Assembly (NCBI GenBank): GCA_008012115.1 | Contig: SSEB01000011.1 | Location: forward strand, 124,001 to 188,000 | DNA length: 64,000 nucleotides | Direction: 5' to 3' | Origin: Nevskiaceae bacterium | GTDB lineage: Bacteria; Pseudomonadota; Gammaproteobacteria; Nevskiales; Nevskiaceae | In this document: in pieces, positions 39,928 through 48,898 of the stretch | Layout: every line of letters begins with the position of its first letter | Numbering within the stretch: the first letter of the stretch is position 1 | Position numbers and translations under genes: made by a program | The notes under the pieces: generated by a model | Databases searched by the model: none | Told to the model about the DNA's origin: nothing | Seen by the model: only the letters and a program-made list of their open reading frames with translations

Positions 39928-41408
39928 GGCGTCGCGGCGGGATCCAGGCTGCGCACGCCGCCGTCGCGGAACTGGGCGCATGACAGCGTGCGCGCGATGG
40001 CGCCGTCCGGCGCCATGCGCAGGCCACCGGTGGCGGCCGGGTAGATGGTGCCGGTCTGCACCTGGCCGGCGAGTAGCATCGTCGAGAGTGCGTAAGCGTC
40101 CAGGCCCATCGCGAACAGCCGCGGCTGGCTCTTGGCGGCGGGCTGCGACGCGGCAAGCTCGGTGCGCAGCGTCGCCACGGCGCCATCGTTCTGCAGCATC
40201 CACGGCATGTCGCAGAAGCGCACGCCGTTGAGCTCGTTGTCGCCGCCGCCGTCGTAGACCAGCGAGGTCGCGTAGACCGGCAGGCCGGTGGCGCGGTAGT
40301 AGCGGAACTGCGGCCAGATCATGCGCGCATCCGAGGGGCGGGCGGCGAAGAAAATGAAGTCGATATCGTCGCGGCGACGCTGCTCGAACTCGGTTTTCTC
40401 GCCGAGGATGCCGGTCAATGCCTTGTGGCGTGCATCGCTGGCGTCGAGATTGAGCAGGTCCTGGATGGTCTTGCCGTAGTCGGTATCGCCGGGGGCGTAG
40501 CGTGCCGATTTCAGCACCGCGCCACCCAGGTCGCGCAGCCGCTTGTCCAGCGCCGCCAGCACGCGCTCGCCCCATTCGCTACGCGGCACCAGGGCAATGG
40601 CGCGCTTGCCGCCGTCGGCCACCGCGCGCTCGGCCGCGGCGCGCGCCTCGTCCTCCGGCGCGAGGCCGTACTGGAAGAGGTGGAACGGCGCCTTGGCGGT
40701 GTCGTCGAGATAGTTGAGCGCCAGCACCGGCACCGCCGGCTGGCCGAGTGCGGCGATGGCGGCGACGGCGTCCTTGCGCAACGGACCGACCACAAGCTGG
40801 GCGCCGTCGCGCAGTGCCTGCTGGTAGGCGGCGAGCGCGGCATCGGCGCTGTCGCCGGAGTCGTAGACGCGCACGGCATGGTGGCTGCCGTTCCTGGTGT
40901 CGGCGGCGACGAAGCCGTCGCGCAGCGCGCCAGCCGAGGTTGCGAGCGGGCCGTTCAGCGGCAGCAGTAGGGCGATGCCGCCGCCGGTGGCCGTGCCGAT
41001 GCCGGGCAGGGCGACGGTGCCAGCGGCAGGCGCCACCGCCTCCGGCGCAGCCGCAGGCGCGGGTGCCGCCGGTGAGGCCAAGGCGGCGTTGAGCGCCTGC
41101 AGGCGCGTCAGTTGCCCGGCGTCGAGCGAGTTGTCGGGAATCTGCCGGATCAGGCGCTGCGCGCGCGGCGCGTCGCCGGCCTTCTGCGCAGCCTCGGCGG
41201 CCGACAGCAGGAATTCCGGCGTGAAGGAGGACGGAAAATCGCGCGCCGCCGCCTCGAAGGCGCGCGAGGCCTCGGCGTAATCGCCGCGCTGCAGCGCCTG
41301 GCGCGCGGCGGCACCCGGGGCGGACAGCGGATCGGCGGACGCGACGCCGCTGAAGGCGAGCAAGACCGCAAGCAGGGCGGCGCGGCGGAAACGGATGCGG
41401 ATATTCAT
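39924..41408 (-). CDS. lpoA: penicillin-binding protein activator LpoA
   Basis: A 494-residue exported protein with a signal (residues 1-24, ending GVASA). The N-terminal TPR-like part (to about 110) is followed by an Ala/Pro linker and a periplasmic-binding-protein-like domain (from about GIGTATGGGIALLLPLNG). It activates PBP1A in E. coli. No lipobox cysteine is seen in the signal, unlike E. coli LpoA, so membrane anchoring is uncertain. The ATG at 41408 is chosen; the longer frame would overlap rsmI. Divergent from rsmI. Confidence 0.9.
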   Translation of the reverse strand: MNIRIRFRRAALLAVLLAFSGVASADPLSAPGAAARQALQRGDYAEASRAFEAAARDFPSSFTPEFLLSAAEAAQKAGDAPRAQRLIRQIPDNSLDAGQLTRLQALNAALASPAAPAPAAAPEAVAPAAGTVALPGIGTATGGGIALLLPLNGPLATSAGALRDGFVAADTRNGSHHAVRVYDSGDSADAALAAYQQALRDGAQLVVGPLRKDAVAAIAALGQPAVPVLALNYLDDTAKAPFHLFQYGLAPEDEARAAAERAVADGGKRAIALVPRSEWGERVLAALDKRLRDLGGAVLKSARYAPGDTDYGKTIQDLLNLDASDARHKALTGILGEKTEFEQRRRDDIDFIFFAARPSDARMIWPQFRYYRATGLPVYATSLVYDGGGDNELNGVRFCDMPWMLQNDGAVATLRTELAASQPAAKSQPRLFAMGLDAYALSTMLLAGQVQTGTIYPAATGGLRMAPDGAIARTLSCAQFRDGGVRSLDPAATP

Positions 41409-41463
41409 ACGGGTTAAAGTATGAACATCCGCATCCGTCGCGTCACGTCGCCCTGGCACTCGC

Positions 41464-42336
41464 ATGAATTCCCCCGCCGTCGTCCCCGGCCATCTCTATG
41501 TCGTCGCCACGCCGATCGGCAATTTGGGCGACCTGTCGCCGCGGGCGCAGGCGGTTCTGTCGGGCGTCGACCGCATCTGCGCCGAGGACACGCGGACCAG
41601 TGGCGCGATGCTGGCGCAGTTCGGCATCCGCAAGCCGCTGACGGCGCTGCACGAGCACAACGAGGACGCCAGTGCCGCCGGCCTCGTGCGCTTGCTGAAA
41701 GACGGGCAGGCGCTGGCGCTGATCTCCGATGCCGGCACGCCGCTGATCTCCGACCCCGGCTTCGCCCTGGTGCGCGCGGCGCGCGCGGCTGGGGTGACGG
41801 TGGTGGCGGTGCCCGGACCCTGTGCGGCGGTGGCGGCGCTGTCGGTGTCGGGGCTGCCGACCGATGGTTTCCTGTTCGTCGGCTTCCTGCCGCCCAAGGC
41901 GGCGGCGCGGCGCGCTTTTCTGCAGAAGATCGCGTCGGTGCCGCGTACCCTGGTGTTTTACGAATCGAGCCACCGTATTGCCGAAAGCGTGGCGGATCTC
42001 GCCGACCTGTTTCCGCAGCGTCGCCTGTGCCTGGCGCGGGAGCTGACCAAGCTCTACGAGGAGAGCGTCACCGCCGGCACCGTGGAGATCGCGACATGGC
42101 TGGCGCAGGACGCCAACCGCAGCCGCGGCGAATTTGTGCTGGTGATGGAAGGCGCGACCGCAGATGCCGCGCGGCCCGATGAGGCGGAAGCCGAGCGCGT
42201 GCTGCGCGTGCTGCTGAAGGAACTGAGCGTGTCGCAGGCAACACGCCTCGCCGCCGAACTGACCGGGCGCCGCAAGAACGAGCTGTACGCCCTGGCGACA
42301 CGGCTGGGCGCTGACACCGGCGGCGAGGAAGGCTGA
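41464..42336 (+). CDS. rsmI: 16S rRNA 2'-O-ribose C1402 methyltransferase RsmI
   Basis: A 290-residue SAM methyltransferase of the tetrapyrrole-methylase fold. Signatures are LYVVATPIGNLGDLSPRAQ, CAEDTRTSG, ISDAGTPLISDPGF, VPGPCA and VFYESSHRI. It modifies C1402 of 16S rRNA. Divergent from lpoA; AT-island copy 6 begins 7 bases after its stop. Confidence 0.96.
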   Translation: MNSPAVVPGHLYVVATPIGNLGDLSPRAQAVLSGVDRICAEDTRTSGAMLAQFGIRKPLTALHEHNEDASAAGLVRLLKDGQALALISDAGTPLISDPGFALVRAARAAGVTVVAVPGPCAAVAALSVSGLPTDGFLFVGFLPPKAAARRAFLQKIASVPRTLVFYESSHRIAESVADLADLFPQRRLCLARELTKLYEESVTAGTVEIATWLAQDANRSRGEFVLVMEGATADAARPDEAEAERVLRVLLKELSVSQATRLAAELTGRRKNELYALATRLGADTGGEEG

Positions 42337-42343
42337 AACGCGC

Positions 42344-42453
42344 CACCCGCTGTGCCGCAGTACCGAATCCGGATTGTTTTAATATATTTATCGAAAAATA
42401 AATTGATAAATAATTAATAACTATTTCCCTAGGCAAATACCCGATAGCGGGTG
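42344..42453. repeat. 110-bp AT-island inverted-repeat element, copy 6
   Basis: Exactly 110 bp between CACCCGCT and AGCGGGTG. The core has five G/C bases including the mirror pairs G33/C78 and C49/G62. TATTTATC (42-49) faces GATAAATA (62-69), as in copy 2. It lies between convergent rsmI and the beta-helix gene, 7 bp past the rsmI stop. Confidence 0.93.
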
Positions 42454-42514
42454 CGCTTCCTGTACTGATTCCGCCGGTGGACGCCGTATTGACGGCGCCC
42501 ACCGGCGGGCGTTC

Positions 42515-45500
42515 TCAGTTGCCGCAGGCGCTGGAGCCGGGGTACTTGTTCTCGTCCACCTTCACCACGCTGCTGATCCACTGCTGCAGCAGGTCGTGGC
42601 CCTCGGTATGCACCACGCTGCGCGCCAGCGGCGGCATGCGCGCGGCGGGCGTGGTCGCTTCCGGCCCCGTGCGGAAGGCCAGGACCGAATCGCCGACATT
42701 GGCGGGATGGATGTCGTAGGTGCGGCCGCCGCGGCCCTCGGAGCCGGTGGCGGTCGGGCGCTTGCAGATGCCGTAGCTCAGGTCCACCGGGCGCAGCGAG
42801 TCGAGGTAGAAGCCGGTGCTGGCGGCGAAGCCATGCGGGTTGTGGCAGTGCTCGCAGTTCACCTCGAGGTAGGCGCGGGCGCGGGACTCGATGTCCTGGT
42901 CCGAGCCCGCCGGGAAGCCGGCGTCGCCCGGCTTGTTGAACACCGGCGCGCGCTCCAGCTTGGTGGCGATCTGCGTCAGCGGATCGAGGCCGAGGTCCGC
43001 CGGGCAACCGGCCACCAGGCCCTTGCCGCAGAGGTAGGCGATCTGGTTCTTGCCGGCGATCTCATGGCCGCTCTGGCCGGTGACGGCGGCGGACTCCGAG
43101 CGGTACGGACGATTGAGGAAGCGCACCTTCGGCCCGATCGGCGAGGCGCCCGCTTCCTTGTTGTCGTTGGAATGGCAGCTCTGGCACTGCGCGGCGTTGG
43201 GAATCAGGTAGCTGCCGGTGCTGCCGCTGGCATGCGCGCCGGAGTCGACGTCGTTGTAGTCCCAGGAGACCGAGGCAGTGCCGCCGCCCATCGCCAGCCT
43301 GGCGACGCGCTTGCCGTTCTCCGCCTGCCAGATGTAGGGCAGGCCATCCCAGCGCACCTGGCCCTTGGAGTTGGTGCGCTTGATCAGCAGGCGCGTCTCC
43401 ACCGGGATTTCGCTGCCGGCCGTGGCGTTACGGAAGGAGAACGTCTTGGCGATGATGGTGCCGGTGGGGAACACCAGCGTGGCGTTGACGCCATCGGTGG
43501 CGGCGTCCTTGTATACGGCCTTGCTGCCGGGCGGCAGGTAGGCGACGCGGTACTTCACGGCGTAGTCCGAGAACAGCTTGGTGTTGAGCACGAAGGGCAC
43601 GCCGCCGCCGTTGGGCGCGCTGGTGGGATCGCTGGCGTCGGCGAACAGGTGGTACTGGTCCAGGGTCGGGCAGTTGACCGGCGCAGCGGCAAAGTTGGCC
43701 TGGCCGGCTTCGACTGCGGCGCCGCACAGCTTGTCGATCAGCGCCTGGCTCGGCGCGGCATCGAATTCACCGCTGCGCACGAACGGCGGAATCACCACGG
43801 CGGGCAGCGGCGGCAGGTTCTTGCCGTAACGCGCCACGCATTTGTGCGGCGACATGTCGAAATCTGAGGGGAATTGCAACAGCGCGGCCGGATCCAGAGC
43901 CGTCAGCACGGTCAGCAGCGTTACCGGGTTGGCTGGATCGACATGGCTGTTGATCACCGCTTCCAGTCCCTTGGTGCCGTGGAAATTGGCATAGGGCAGG
44001 GCATCGCCGCTGAACTGGTTGTCGTCGTCGATGCAGGAGAACCAGTCCGGCTTCACGCGCGGCGCATTGGCCTGGGCGAGGTCGAACTTGTAGGCGTTGT
44101 AGTGGCAGGACGGATCGGGAATCTGGTTGCCGAGAATCGGCTTGCCGCGCTCGTCATGGGGCACCGGCTTGCCGCTGGCGTCGACCGGGTACGGGCAGTC
44201 GGCATGATAGGTGTCGAGCAGGCCGTCCCAGATGATGTGCGCGCCGTGTGGACCGACGGCGGCGCCGGCCTGCACGCAGGCCAGCAGGTTGGTCGGCAGC
44301 AGGCAGGCCACCTGGTTCTTCACGCCGACCAGGATCGGCAGCAGCTTGGCCAGATCCTGATTCTGGATGTTGCTGGTGGTCGGCAGGGGCAGGCTGTTGC
44401 CGTTGTTGAAGAACTTGTTGCGGAAGATGTGCAGGCCTTCCGTGTACCAGTCGATGCGATGTTCGCTGGGGCGGCCGGCGCCCTCGGGGAAGATCTCGTA
44501 GCTGGTGTGGATGATGGCGGCGGTGTTGTTGTCGCGGAACTCGTTGTCGTAGATGTCGATGCGATCGTAGGCCAGCGTGATCATGCCGCTGCCGGAGGGC
44601 ACGTTGCCGACGATGCCGCCGGAGGTGAAGTTGTAGCTGTTGTTCTTGCGCGAGACGTTGTCGTGCATGATCGTGCGGTCACCGTACTGCGTCAGGCCGT
44701 CGAGATCGTAGATCAGGAAGCCGCCGGTGTTGCACTCGGCGAGGTTGTGGGCGTACTCGCCGTGCTGCACGTTCTCGATCTCGAAGCCGAACACGTTGTA
44801 GGCGACGCGGCTGTTGCGGATGATCGCAGTGGTGGTCTGGCCGACGTAGATGCCGGCGTCCGAGGCGCCCACCGACTCGGAGTTCTCGATCAGGATATTG
44901 CGCGACGACACCGGGTAGATGCCGTAGCGCCCGGTCTTGCGGCTGACGGCGTAGTCGTCCGACGTGGTCTCGGGCCGCCCGGTGTTTTCCGGCACGTTGG
45001 GATCCAGGGTCGCCGGCTTGGTGCAGGCGACGTTGAGCCGCTTGGCGTTGTCGGTGAAGGCGTTGCCGGCGGTGATCGGGTCGCTGCTGTCGCGGCCGCC
45101 GCCGGATGACCACAGCGCACGCACGCGCTGCACGGTGCCGTGATCGACGGTGCGCATCTCGATGCCGTTGCCGCCGGTGTCGAGCACGGTGAGATCCTGC
45201 ACCGTCAGGCCATGCACGTTGACCGCGAGGATGCCTTCCGGCGCGTTGTTCTGCTTGAACGACAGGACGGTCTTGTCCTTGCCGCAGCCCTTGACCGTGA
45301 CGTCCTCGGTGTTGATCAGCGTCAGCGAGGAGCTGAGGTCGAAGAAGCCGCAGTCGAACTGGATGACGTCGCCGGGCAGGGCCTGCACCATCGCCGCCAC
45401 CATGTCGACGGTGGCGTTGGCGCCGGGCTTGATCAGGAAGTTGCGGCCGCTGCCGCCGGTCACGCCGCCGCCACCGTTGTTGTTGCCGGCGTTGCCACTG

Positions 45501-45577
45501 CCGGAGCCGCCGCAGGCCGCCAGCAGGCTGAAACAGAAAAGGGAGACCGCGAGTGAACGCAGCGAAGGCTTGAGCAT
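42515..45577 (-). CDS. parallel beta-helix / SO2930-type diheme cytochrome fusion lipoprotein
   Basis: A 1020-residue lipoprotein (lipobox LLAAC, Cys about 22) built from two modules. The N-terminal half (about 40-600) is a right-handed parallel beta-helix with repeated IEN/VRD-type turns (VQDLTVLDTGGNGIEMR, ILIENSESVGASDAGIYVG). The C-terminal part has two CxxCH haem motifs, CQSCH near residue 795 and CEHCH near residue 907, matching the SO2930/HNE_0200 diheme cytochrome family. From memory the two modules usually occur as separate neighbouring genes; here they form one continuous frame. Function unknown; an envelope redox protein is implied. The ATG at 45577 starts the signal peptide. Confidence 0.85.
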   Translation of the reverse strand: MLKPSLRSLAVSLFCFSLLAACGGSGSGNAGNNNGGGGVTGGSGRNFLIKPGANATVDMVAAMVQALPGDVIQFDCGFFDLSSSLTLINTEDVTVKGCGKDKTVLSFKQNNAPEGILAVNVHGLTVQDLTVLDTGGNGIEMRTVDHGTVQRVRALWSSGGGRDSSDPITAGNAFTDNAKRLNVACTKPATLDPNVPENTGRPETTSDDYAVSRKTGRYGIYPVSSRNILIENSESVGASDAGIYVGQTTTAIIRNSRVAYNVFGFEIENVQHGEYAHNLAECNTGGFLIYDLDGLTQYGDRTIMHDNVSRKNNSYNFTSGGIVGNVPSGSGMITLAYDRIDIYDNEFRDNNTAAIIHTSYEIFPEGAGRPSEHRIDWYTEGLHIFRNKFFNNGNSLPLPTTSNIQNQDLAKLLPILVGVKNQVACLLPTNLLACVQAGAAVGPHGAHIIWDGLLDTYHADCPYPVDASGKPVPHDERGKPILGNQIPDPSCHYNAYKFDLAQANAPRVKPDWFSCIDDDNQFSGDALPYANFHGTKGLEAVINSHVDPANPVTLLTVLTALDPAALLQFPSDFDMSPHKCVARYGKNLPPLPAVVIPPFVRSGEFDAAPSQALIDKLCGAAVEAGQANFAAAPVNCPTLDQYHLFADASDPTSAPNGGGVPFVLNTKLFSDYAVKYRVAYLPPGSKAVYKDAATDGVNATLVFPTGTIIAKTFSFRNATAGSEIPVETRLLIKRTNSKGQVRWDGLPYIWQAENGKRVARLAMGGGTASVSWDYNDVDSGAHASGSTGSYLIPNAAQCQSCHSNDNKEAGASPIGPKVRFLNRPYRSESAAVTGQSGHEIAGKNQIAYLCGKGLVAGCPADLGLDPLTQIATKLERAPVFNKPGDAGFPAGSDQDIESRARAYLEVNCEHCHNPHGFAASTGFYLDSLRPVDLSYGICKRPTATGSEGRGGRTYDIHPANVGDSVLAFRTGPEATTPAARMPPLARSVVHTEGHDLLQQWISSVVKVDENKYPGSSACGN

Positions 45578-45673
45578 GGGGAGGTCATCGTTATGGGAAT
45601 CTGTATCAAGATCGTATAAAGATCTTGCGCCATCGACCCATAGTATTTTTGACCCTTGCGCCGTCGGAGCCGC

Positions 45674-45783
45674 CACCCGCTGCCGGTGGATTGCCTGGGG
45701 AGGTTGTGATTAAATATTTATCGATTAAAAATTAATTATATATTTATTAACTACTCTGCCCACTGCCGATCCGCGAGCGGGTG
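45674..45783. repeat. 110-bp AT-island inverted-repeat element, copy 7
   Basis: Exactly 110 bp between CACCCGCT and AGCGGGTG. TTGTGA (31-36) and TTAACTA at the right inner arm; G33, C49 and C78 are conserved and TATTTATC lies at 42-49. The left flank shares CCTGGGGAG with copy 2. It lies between two minus-strand genes, 11 bp past the DUF2461 stop. Confidence 0.92.
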
Positions 45784-45794
45784 GCGTTAAAAAT

Positions 45795-46535
45795 TCAGAA
45801 ATCGAGGTCCAGTGCGCCGCACAGCCAGTCGATCATCGGCGCGGCCCCTGCGAAGTGCTTCAGCACGGTCTTCTGGAAGTCTGGCGCGCAGACCTGTTCT
45901 TCGCTGAGCGTGGCGGTGCAGACGAAGTCCTTGCGCTTGAGGTCCTCGATCAGTTCATGCCGCGGGTCGTAGCCCTGCGGCGGTCGCGACAGGCTGTCGC
46001 CGTCGAGCGAGAACGATTTTGCGAAGGCGCCGCCGCGCGTGGCCTTCTTCCAGCTCGCCGGGTTGTTGACCATGTAGTTGCGGATGCGCTTCACCGTGTC
46101 CGGCTGGCCGTGCCAGACGCCGCCGCCGATGAAGCATTCGCCCGGCTGCAGGTGCAGGTAGAACAGCGGCGCGTCGAGGCGGCCGGGCGCGGCGTTGCCG
46201 CCGCCCTCGACGCGCGCCACCGACCTGGTCGCCTCGTGAAAGAAGGTCATGCCGACATGCGTCTTGTACGGCGACTTGTCGCCGGAGAAGCGCGTGTCGC
46301 GGTAGATGCGGAACAGCGAGCCGCCAACCGGCTTGGCGCTGGCGACGAAGTGCGGGCTGACGGTTTGCTTCAGCGGCGCGTCTAGCGCGGCGATGAAGCG
46401 CAGCGCCGGCGCCTTCAGCTCCGCCTCGTAGCGCGCCTTGTTGGCGGTGAACCACTCGCGGTCGTTGTGGCGCGCAAGGTCGCGCAGGAACTTGAACAGG
46501 GCGGGCGTGAAATACGGTGTGGACTTCGCGGGCAT
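45795..46535 (-). CDS. DUF2461 (TIGR02453) domain protein
   Basis: A 246-residue cytosolic protein with the family motifs FLRDLARHNDREWFTANKARYE, FRIYRDTRFSGDKSPYKTHVG, YLHLQPGECFIGGGVW and the closing GYDPRHELIEDLKRKDF. Function is unknown. The ATG at 46535 gives the usual start (MPAKSTPYFTPALFKFL). It is divergent from the aldolase gene. Confidence 0.9.
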   Translation of the reverse strand: MPAKSTPYFTPALFKFLRDLARHNDREWFTANKARYEAELKAPALRFIAALDAPLKQTVSPHFVASAKPVGGSLFRIYRDTRFSGDKSPYKTHVGMTFFHEATRSVARVEGGGNAAPGRLDAPLFYLHLQPGECFIGGGVWHGQPDTVKRIRNYMVNNPASWKKATRGGAFAKSFSLDGDSLSRPPQGYDPRHELIEDLKRKDFVCTATLSEEQVCAPDFQKTVLKHFAGAAPMIDWLCGALDLDF

Positions 46536-46635
46536 GCGACGGTTCCTTGGCAACGGCCGGCGAAATTTAGCGCAATTCCGGCCCACGCCGGCAGGATTTT
46601 CTGGCAGTCTGGCGGCCTCGTCGCCGGAGTCCACC

Positions 46636-47397
46636 ATGCCTCATGCCCTGCCCGATGTGCGCACCCAGGTTTCCGCCGAGGAATGGCAGGCGCGGGTCGA
46701 TCTCGCCGCAGCCTATCGGCTGGTCGCCAACTTCAGGTGGGACGACCTGGTGTTCACGCACATCTCGGCGCGGGTGCCCGGGACACACCACTTCCTGATC
46801 AATCCCTACGGCTTCCTGTTCGAGGAGATCACCGCGTCGTCGCTGGTCAAGGTCGATCTGGACGGCCGCAAGGTGATGGCGTCCCCCTACGAGATCAATC
46901 CGGCCGGTTTCACCATCCACAGTGCCATCCACGCTGCACGCGAGGACGCGCAATGCGTGATGCACACGCACTCGCTCAACGGTGTGGCGGTGTCGGCGCA
47001 GAAGGGCGGCGTGCTGCCGATTTCGCAGCAATCGACCCTGGTGCTGTCGTCGCTGGCCTATCACGACTACGAGGGGATCGCGCTGCGCGAGGACGAGAAG
47101 GCGCGGCTGGTGCGCGATTTCGGCGACAAGAATTTCCTGATGCTGCGCAACCATGGCCTGCTCACGGTCGGCGTCAGTCCCGCAGACGCGTTCCTGGCCA
47201 TGTACGTGTTCGAGGCCGCCTGCACCATCCAGGTGCGGGCGCAGGCCGGCGGTGGTGAGTTGGTGCATGTGGCCCAGCCCATCCTCGACGGCGTGCAGGC
47301 GGCGGCCAAGCAGGTGACGCGCGGTCTTGGCGGCGCGCTGGCGTGGCCGGGACTGCTGCGCCGGCTGGACCGGATCGATCCCTCTTACCGCGAGTGA
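46636..47397 (+). CDS. class II aldolase/adducin family protein
   Basis: A 253-residue protein of the class II aldolase/adducin-head family. Metal-site histidines are seen in VFTHISAR, CVMHTHSLNG and MLRNHGLLTVG, with LINPYGFLFEEITASSLVKVDLDG at the substrate end. Members include fuculose-phosphate aldolases and many of unknown substrate; no sugar genes are nearby, so the substrate is open. It converges with the response regulator gene (12-base gap). Confidence 0.88.
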   Translation: MPHALPDVRTQVSAEEWQARVDLAAAYRLVANFRWDDLVFTHISARVPGTHHFLINPYGFLFEEITASSLVKVDLDGRKVMASPYEINPAGFTIHSAIHAAREDAQCVMHTHSLNGVAVSAQKGGVLPISQQSTLVLSSLAYHDYEGIALREDEKARLVRDFGDKNFLMLRNHGLLTVGVSPADAFLAMYVFEAACTIQVRAQAGGGELVHVAQPILDGVQAAAKQVTRGLGGALAWPGLLRRLDRIDPSYRE

Positions 47398-47409
47398 CGC
47401 CGCGCGGGG

Positions 47410-48060
47410 CTAGGGCAGCAGGCCCTTGCGCGCGGCGAAGCGCACCACCTCGGCGGTGTTGCGCAAGCCCAGCTTTTCCATCATCCGTGCGCGGTGGTTC
47501 TCGGCGGTCTTGACGCCGATCTCCAGGATTTGCGCGATTTCCTTGGTGGTCTTGCCTTCGACCACCAGCTGGAAGGTCTCGCGCTCGCGCGCGGTGAGCA
47601 GGCTATAGGGATCGAGGCCGGCCTCGCGCGGGCGCTGGTGCTGGTCGGCCAGCGCCTTGGCGGCGCGCGGGCCGAAGTAAGCCTGCCCGGCATGAATGGT
47701 CTTGATCGCCGCCATCAGGTCGCCGACCGAAGTGTCCTTGTTGAGGAAGCCCGAGGCGCCGGCGCGGATGATCGGCAGGATGTATTCATCCTCCTCGTGC
47801 ACGGTCAGCACCAGGGTCTTGACGCTGGGCAGCTGCTCACGCACCCGGCGCACCAGTTCCAGGCCGGAGAGGCGCGGCATCGACAGGTCGGTCACGACGA
47901 TCTCGGGGCGGTGCTTGTGCACCAGGTCCAGCGCCTCGGCGCCGTCGGCGGCCTGGGCCACCACCTGACACTCGCCGGTCTGTTCCAGCATCGAGACCAG
48001 GCCCTGGCGGACAATGGTGTGATCGTCGACAACGACGAGGCGGATCGGACCGATACTCAT
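47410..48060 (-). CDS. NarL/LuxR-family response regulator
   Basis: A 216-residue regulator with a receiver domain (phospho-acceptor Asp58 in IVVTDLSMPRLSG, Lys in SGFLNKDTS) and a C-terminal LuxR helix-turn-helix (LTARERETFQLVVEGKTTKEIAQIL). Its start overlaps the stop of the sensor kinase by 4 bases. Together with the GAF protein they form a three-gene NreBC-like module; target genes unknown. Confidence 0.93.
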   Translation of the reverse strand: MSIGPIRLVVVDDHTIVRQGLVSMLEQTGECQVVAQAADGAEALDLVHKHRPEIVVTDLSMPRLSGLELVRRVREQLPSVKTLVLTVHEEDEYILPIIRAGASGFLNKDTSVGDLMAAIKTIHAGQAYFGPRAAKALADQHQRPREAGLDPYSLLTARERETFQLVVEGKTTKEIAQILEIGVKTAENHRARMMEKLGLRNTAEVVRFAARKGLLP

Positions 48061-48881
48061 GCAATTCCTGATTTGGTCTGTGGGTCGTCGGCGGGGTCCA
48101 GCGGCAGCGTCAGCTGTACCGTGGTGCCCTCGCCGGGCGTGGAGCTGATCAGCAGTTTGCCACCAAACAGTTCGGCGCGGTCGCGCATGCCGCGGATGCC
48201 GCTGCTGACGGCGCCGCCCTCGGCCGTTGCCGCAACACCTTCGAAGCCGTGGCCGTGGTCGAGCACGCGCAGGCGCAGACCCTGGCGGGTACGCGTGAGC
48301 ATGATCTGCGCCTCTTTGGCGCCGCTGTGGCGAATGACGTTGGTCAAGGCTTCCTGCGTAATGCGGAAGACCAGGGTCTCCACCTCACTGGAGAGGCGCT
48401 GCTCGCCGAGATTGGAGTGCAGCGAGATGGCCATGCCGGTGCGCTCGCCCAGTGTGCGCGCCAGCCAGTTGAGTGCCGGCACCAGGCCGAGGTCGTCGAG
48501 CAGAGTGGGGCGCAGCAGCCGCGACAGCTCGCGGGTGTCGTGCAGGGCGCTGCGCGTGATGTCGAGCGCATCGCCCAGGCGATGCGACAGGCCGAGGTTG
48601 TCCATCGCCCGCGCGTCGTCGTGGATGCGTTGCAGCTGGTTGGCGAGGGCGGTGAGGATCTGGCCGATGCCGTCGTGCAGGTCGCGCGCCAGGCGGCGAC
48701 GCTCCTCTTCCTGCACGTGCCACACCGCCTTGGCGACGCCGCGGAAGCGCCGCTCGCTGCGCACCACGGACTGCAGCAGGCGTTCATTGTCGGCGGTGAG
48801 TTCGCGCACCTGGCGCAGGACGGCCTCGCGGAAGCCGTCGTCATCGAGGCCGCTGCGGCCGTTGGCGGGACGCTGGCCCAT
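48057..48881 (-). CDS. NarX/NreB-type soluble sensor histidine kinase
   Basis: A 274-residue kinase of the HisKA_3 type, with phospho-His in LARDLHDGIGQILTALANQ and an HATPase domain with ALTNVIRHSGAKEAQ, DHGHGFEG and GIRGMRDRAELFGG. No membrane segment or sensor domain is present, so it is a cytosolic kinase. The separately encoded GAF protein upstream may supply sensing. The ATG at 48881 is 17 bases after the GAF stop; a CTG overlapping that stop is an alternative start. Confidence 0.88.
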   Translation of the reverse strand: MGQRPANGRSGLDDDGFREAVLRQVRELTADNERLLQSVVRSERRFRGVAKAVWHVQEEERRRLARDLHDGIGQILTALANQLQRIHDDARAMDNLGLSHRLGDALDITRSALHDTRELSRLLRPTLLDDLGLVPALNWLARTLGERTGMAISLHSNLGEQRLSSEVETLVFRITQEALTNVIRHSGAKEAQIMLTRTRQGLRLRVLDHGHGFEGVAATAEGGAVSSGIRGMRDRAELFGGKLLISSTPGEGTTVQLTLPLDPADDPQTKSGIA

Positions 48882-48898
48882 GCCGCGTCTGGCGTCGC

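Noticed and set aside
42337-42514. RNase P RNA next to rsmI, as in pseudomonads
   Set aside because: The 178-base region is filled by AT-island copy 6 and has no room for an RNase P RNA.
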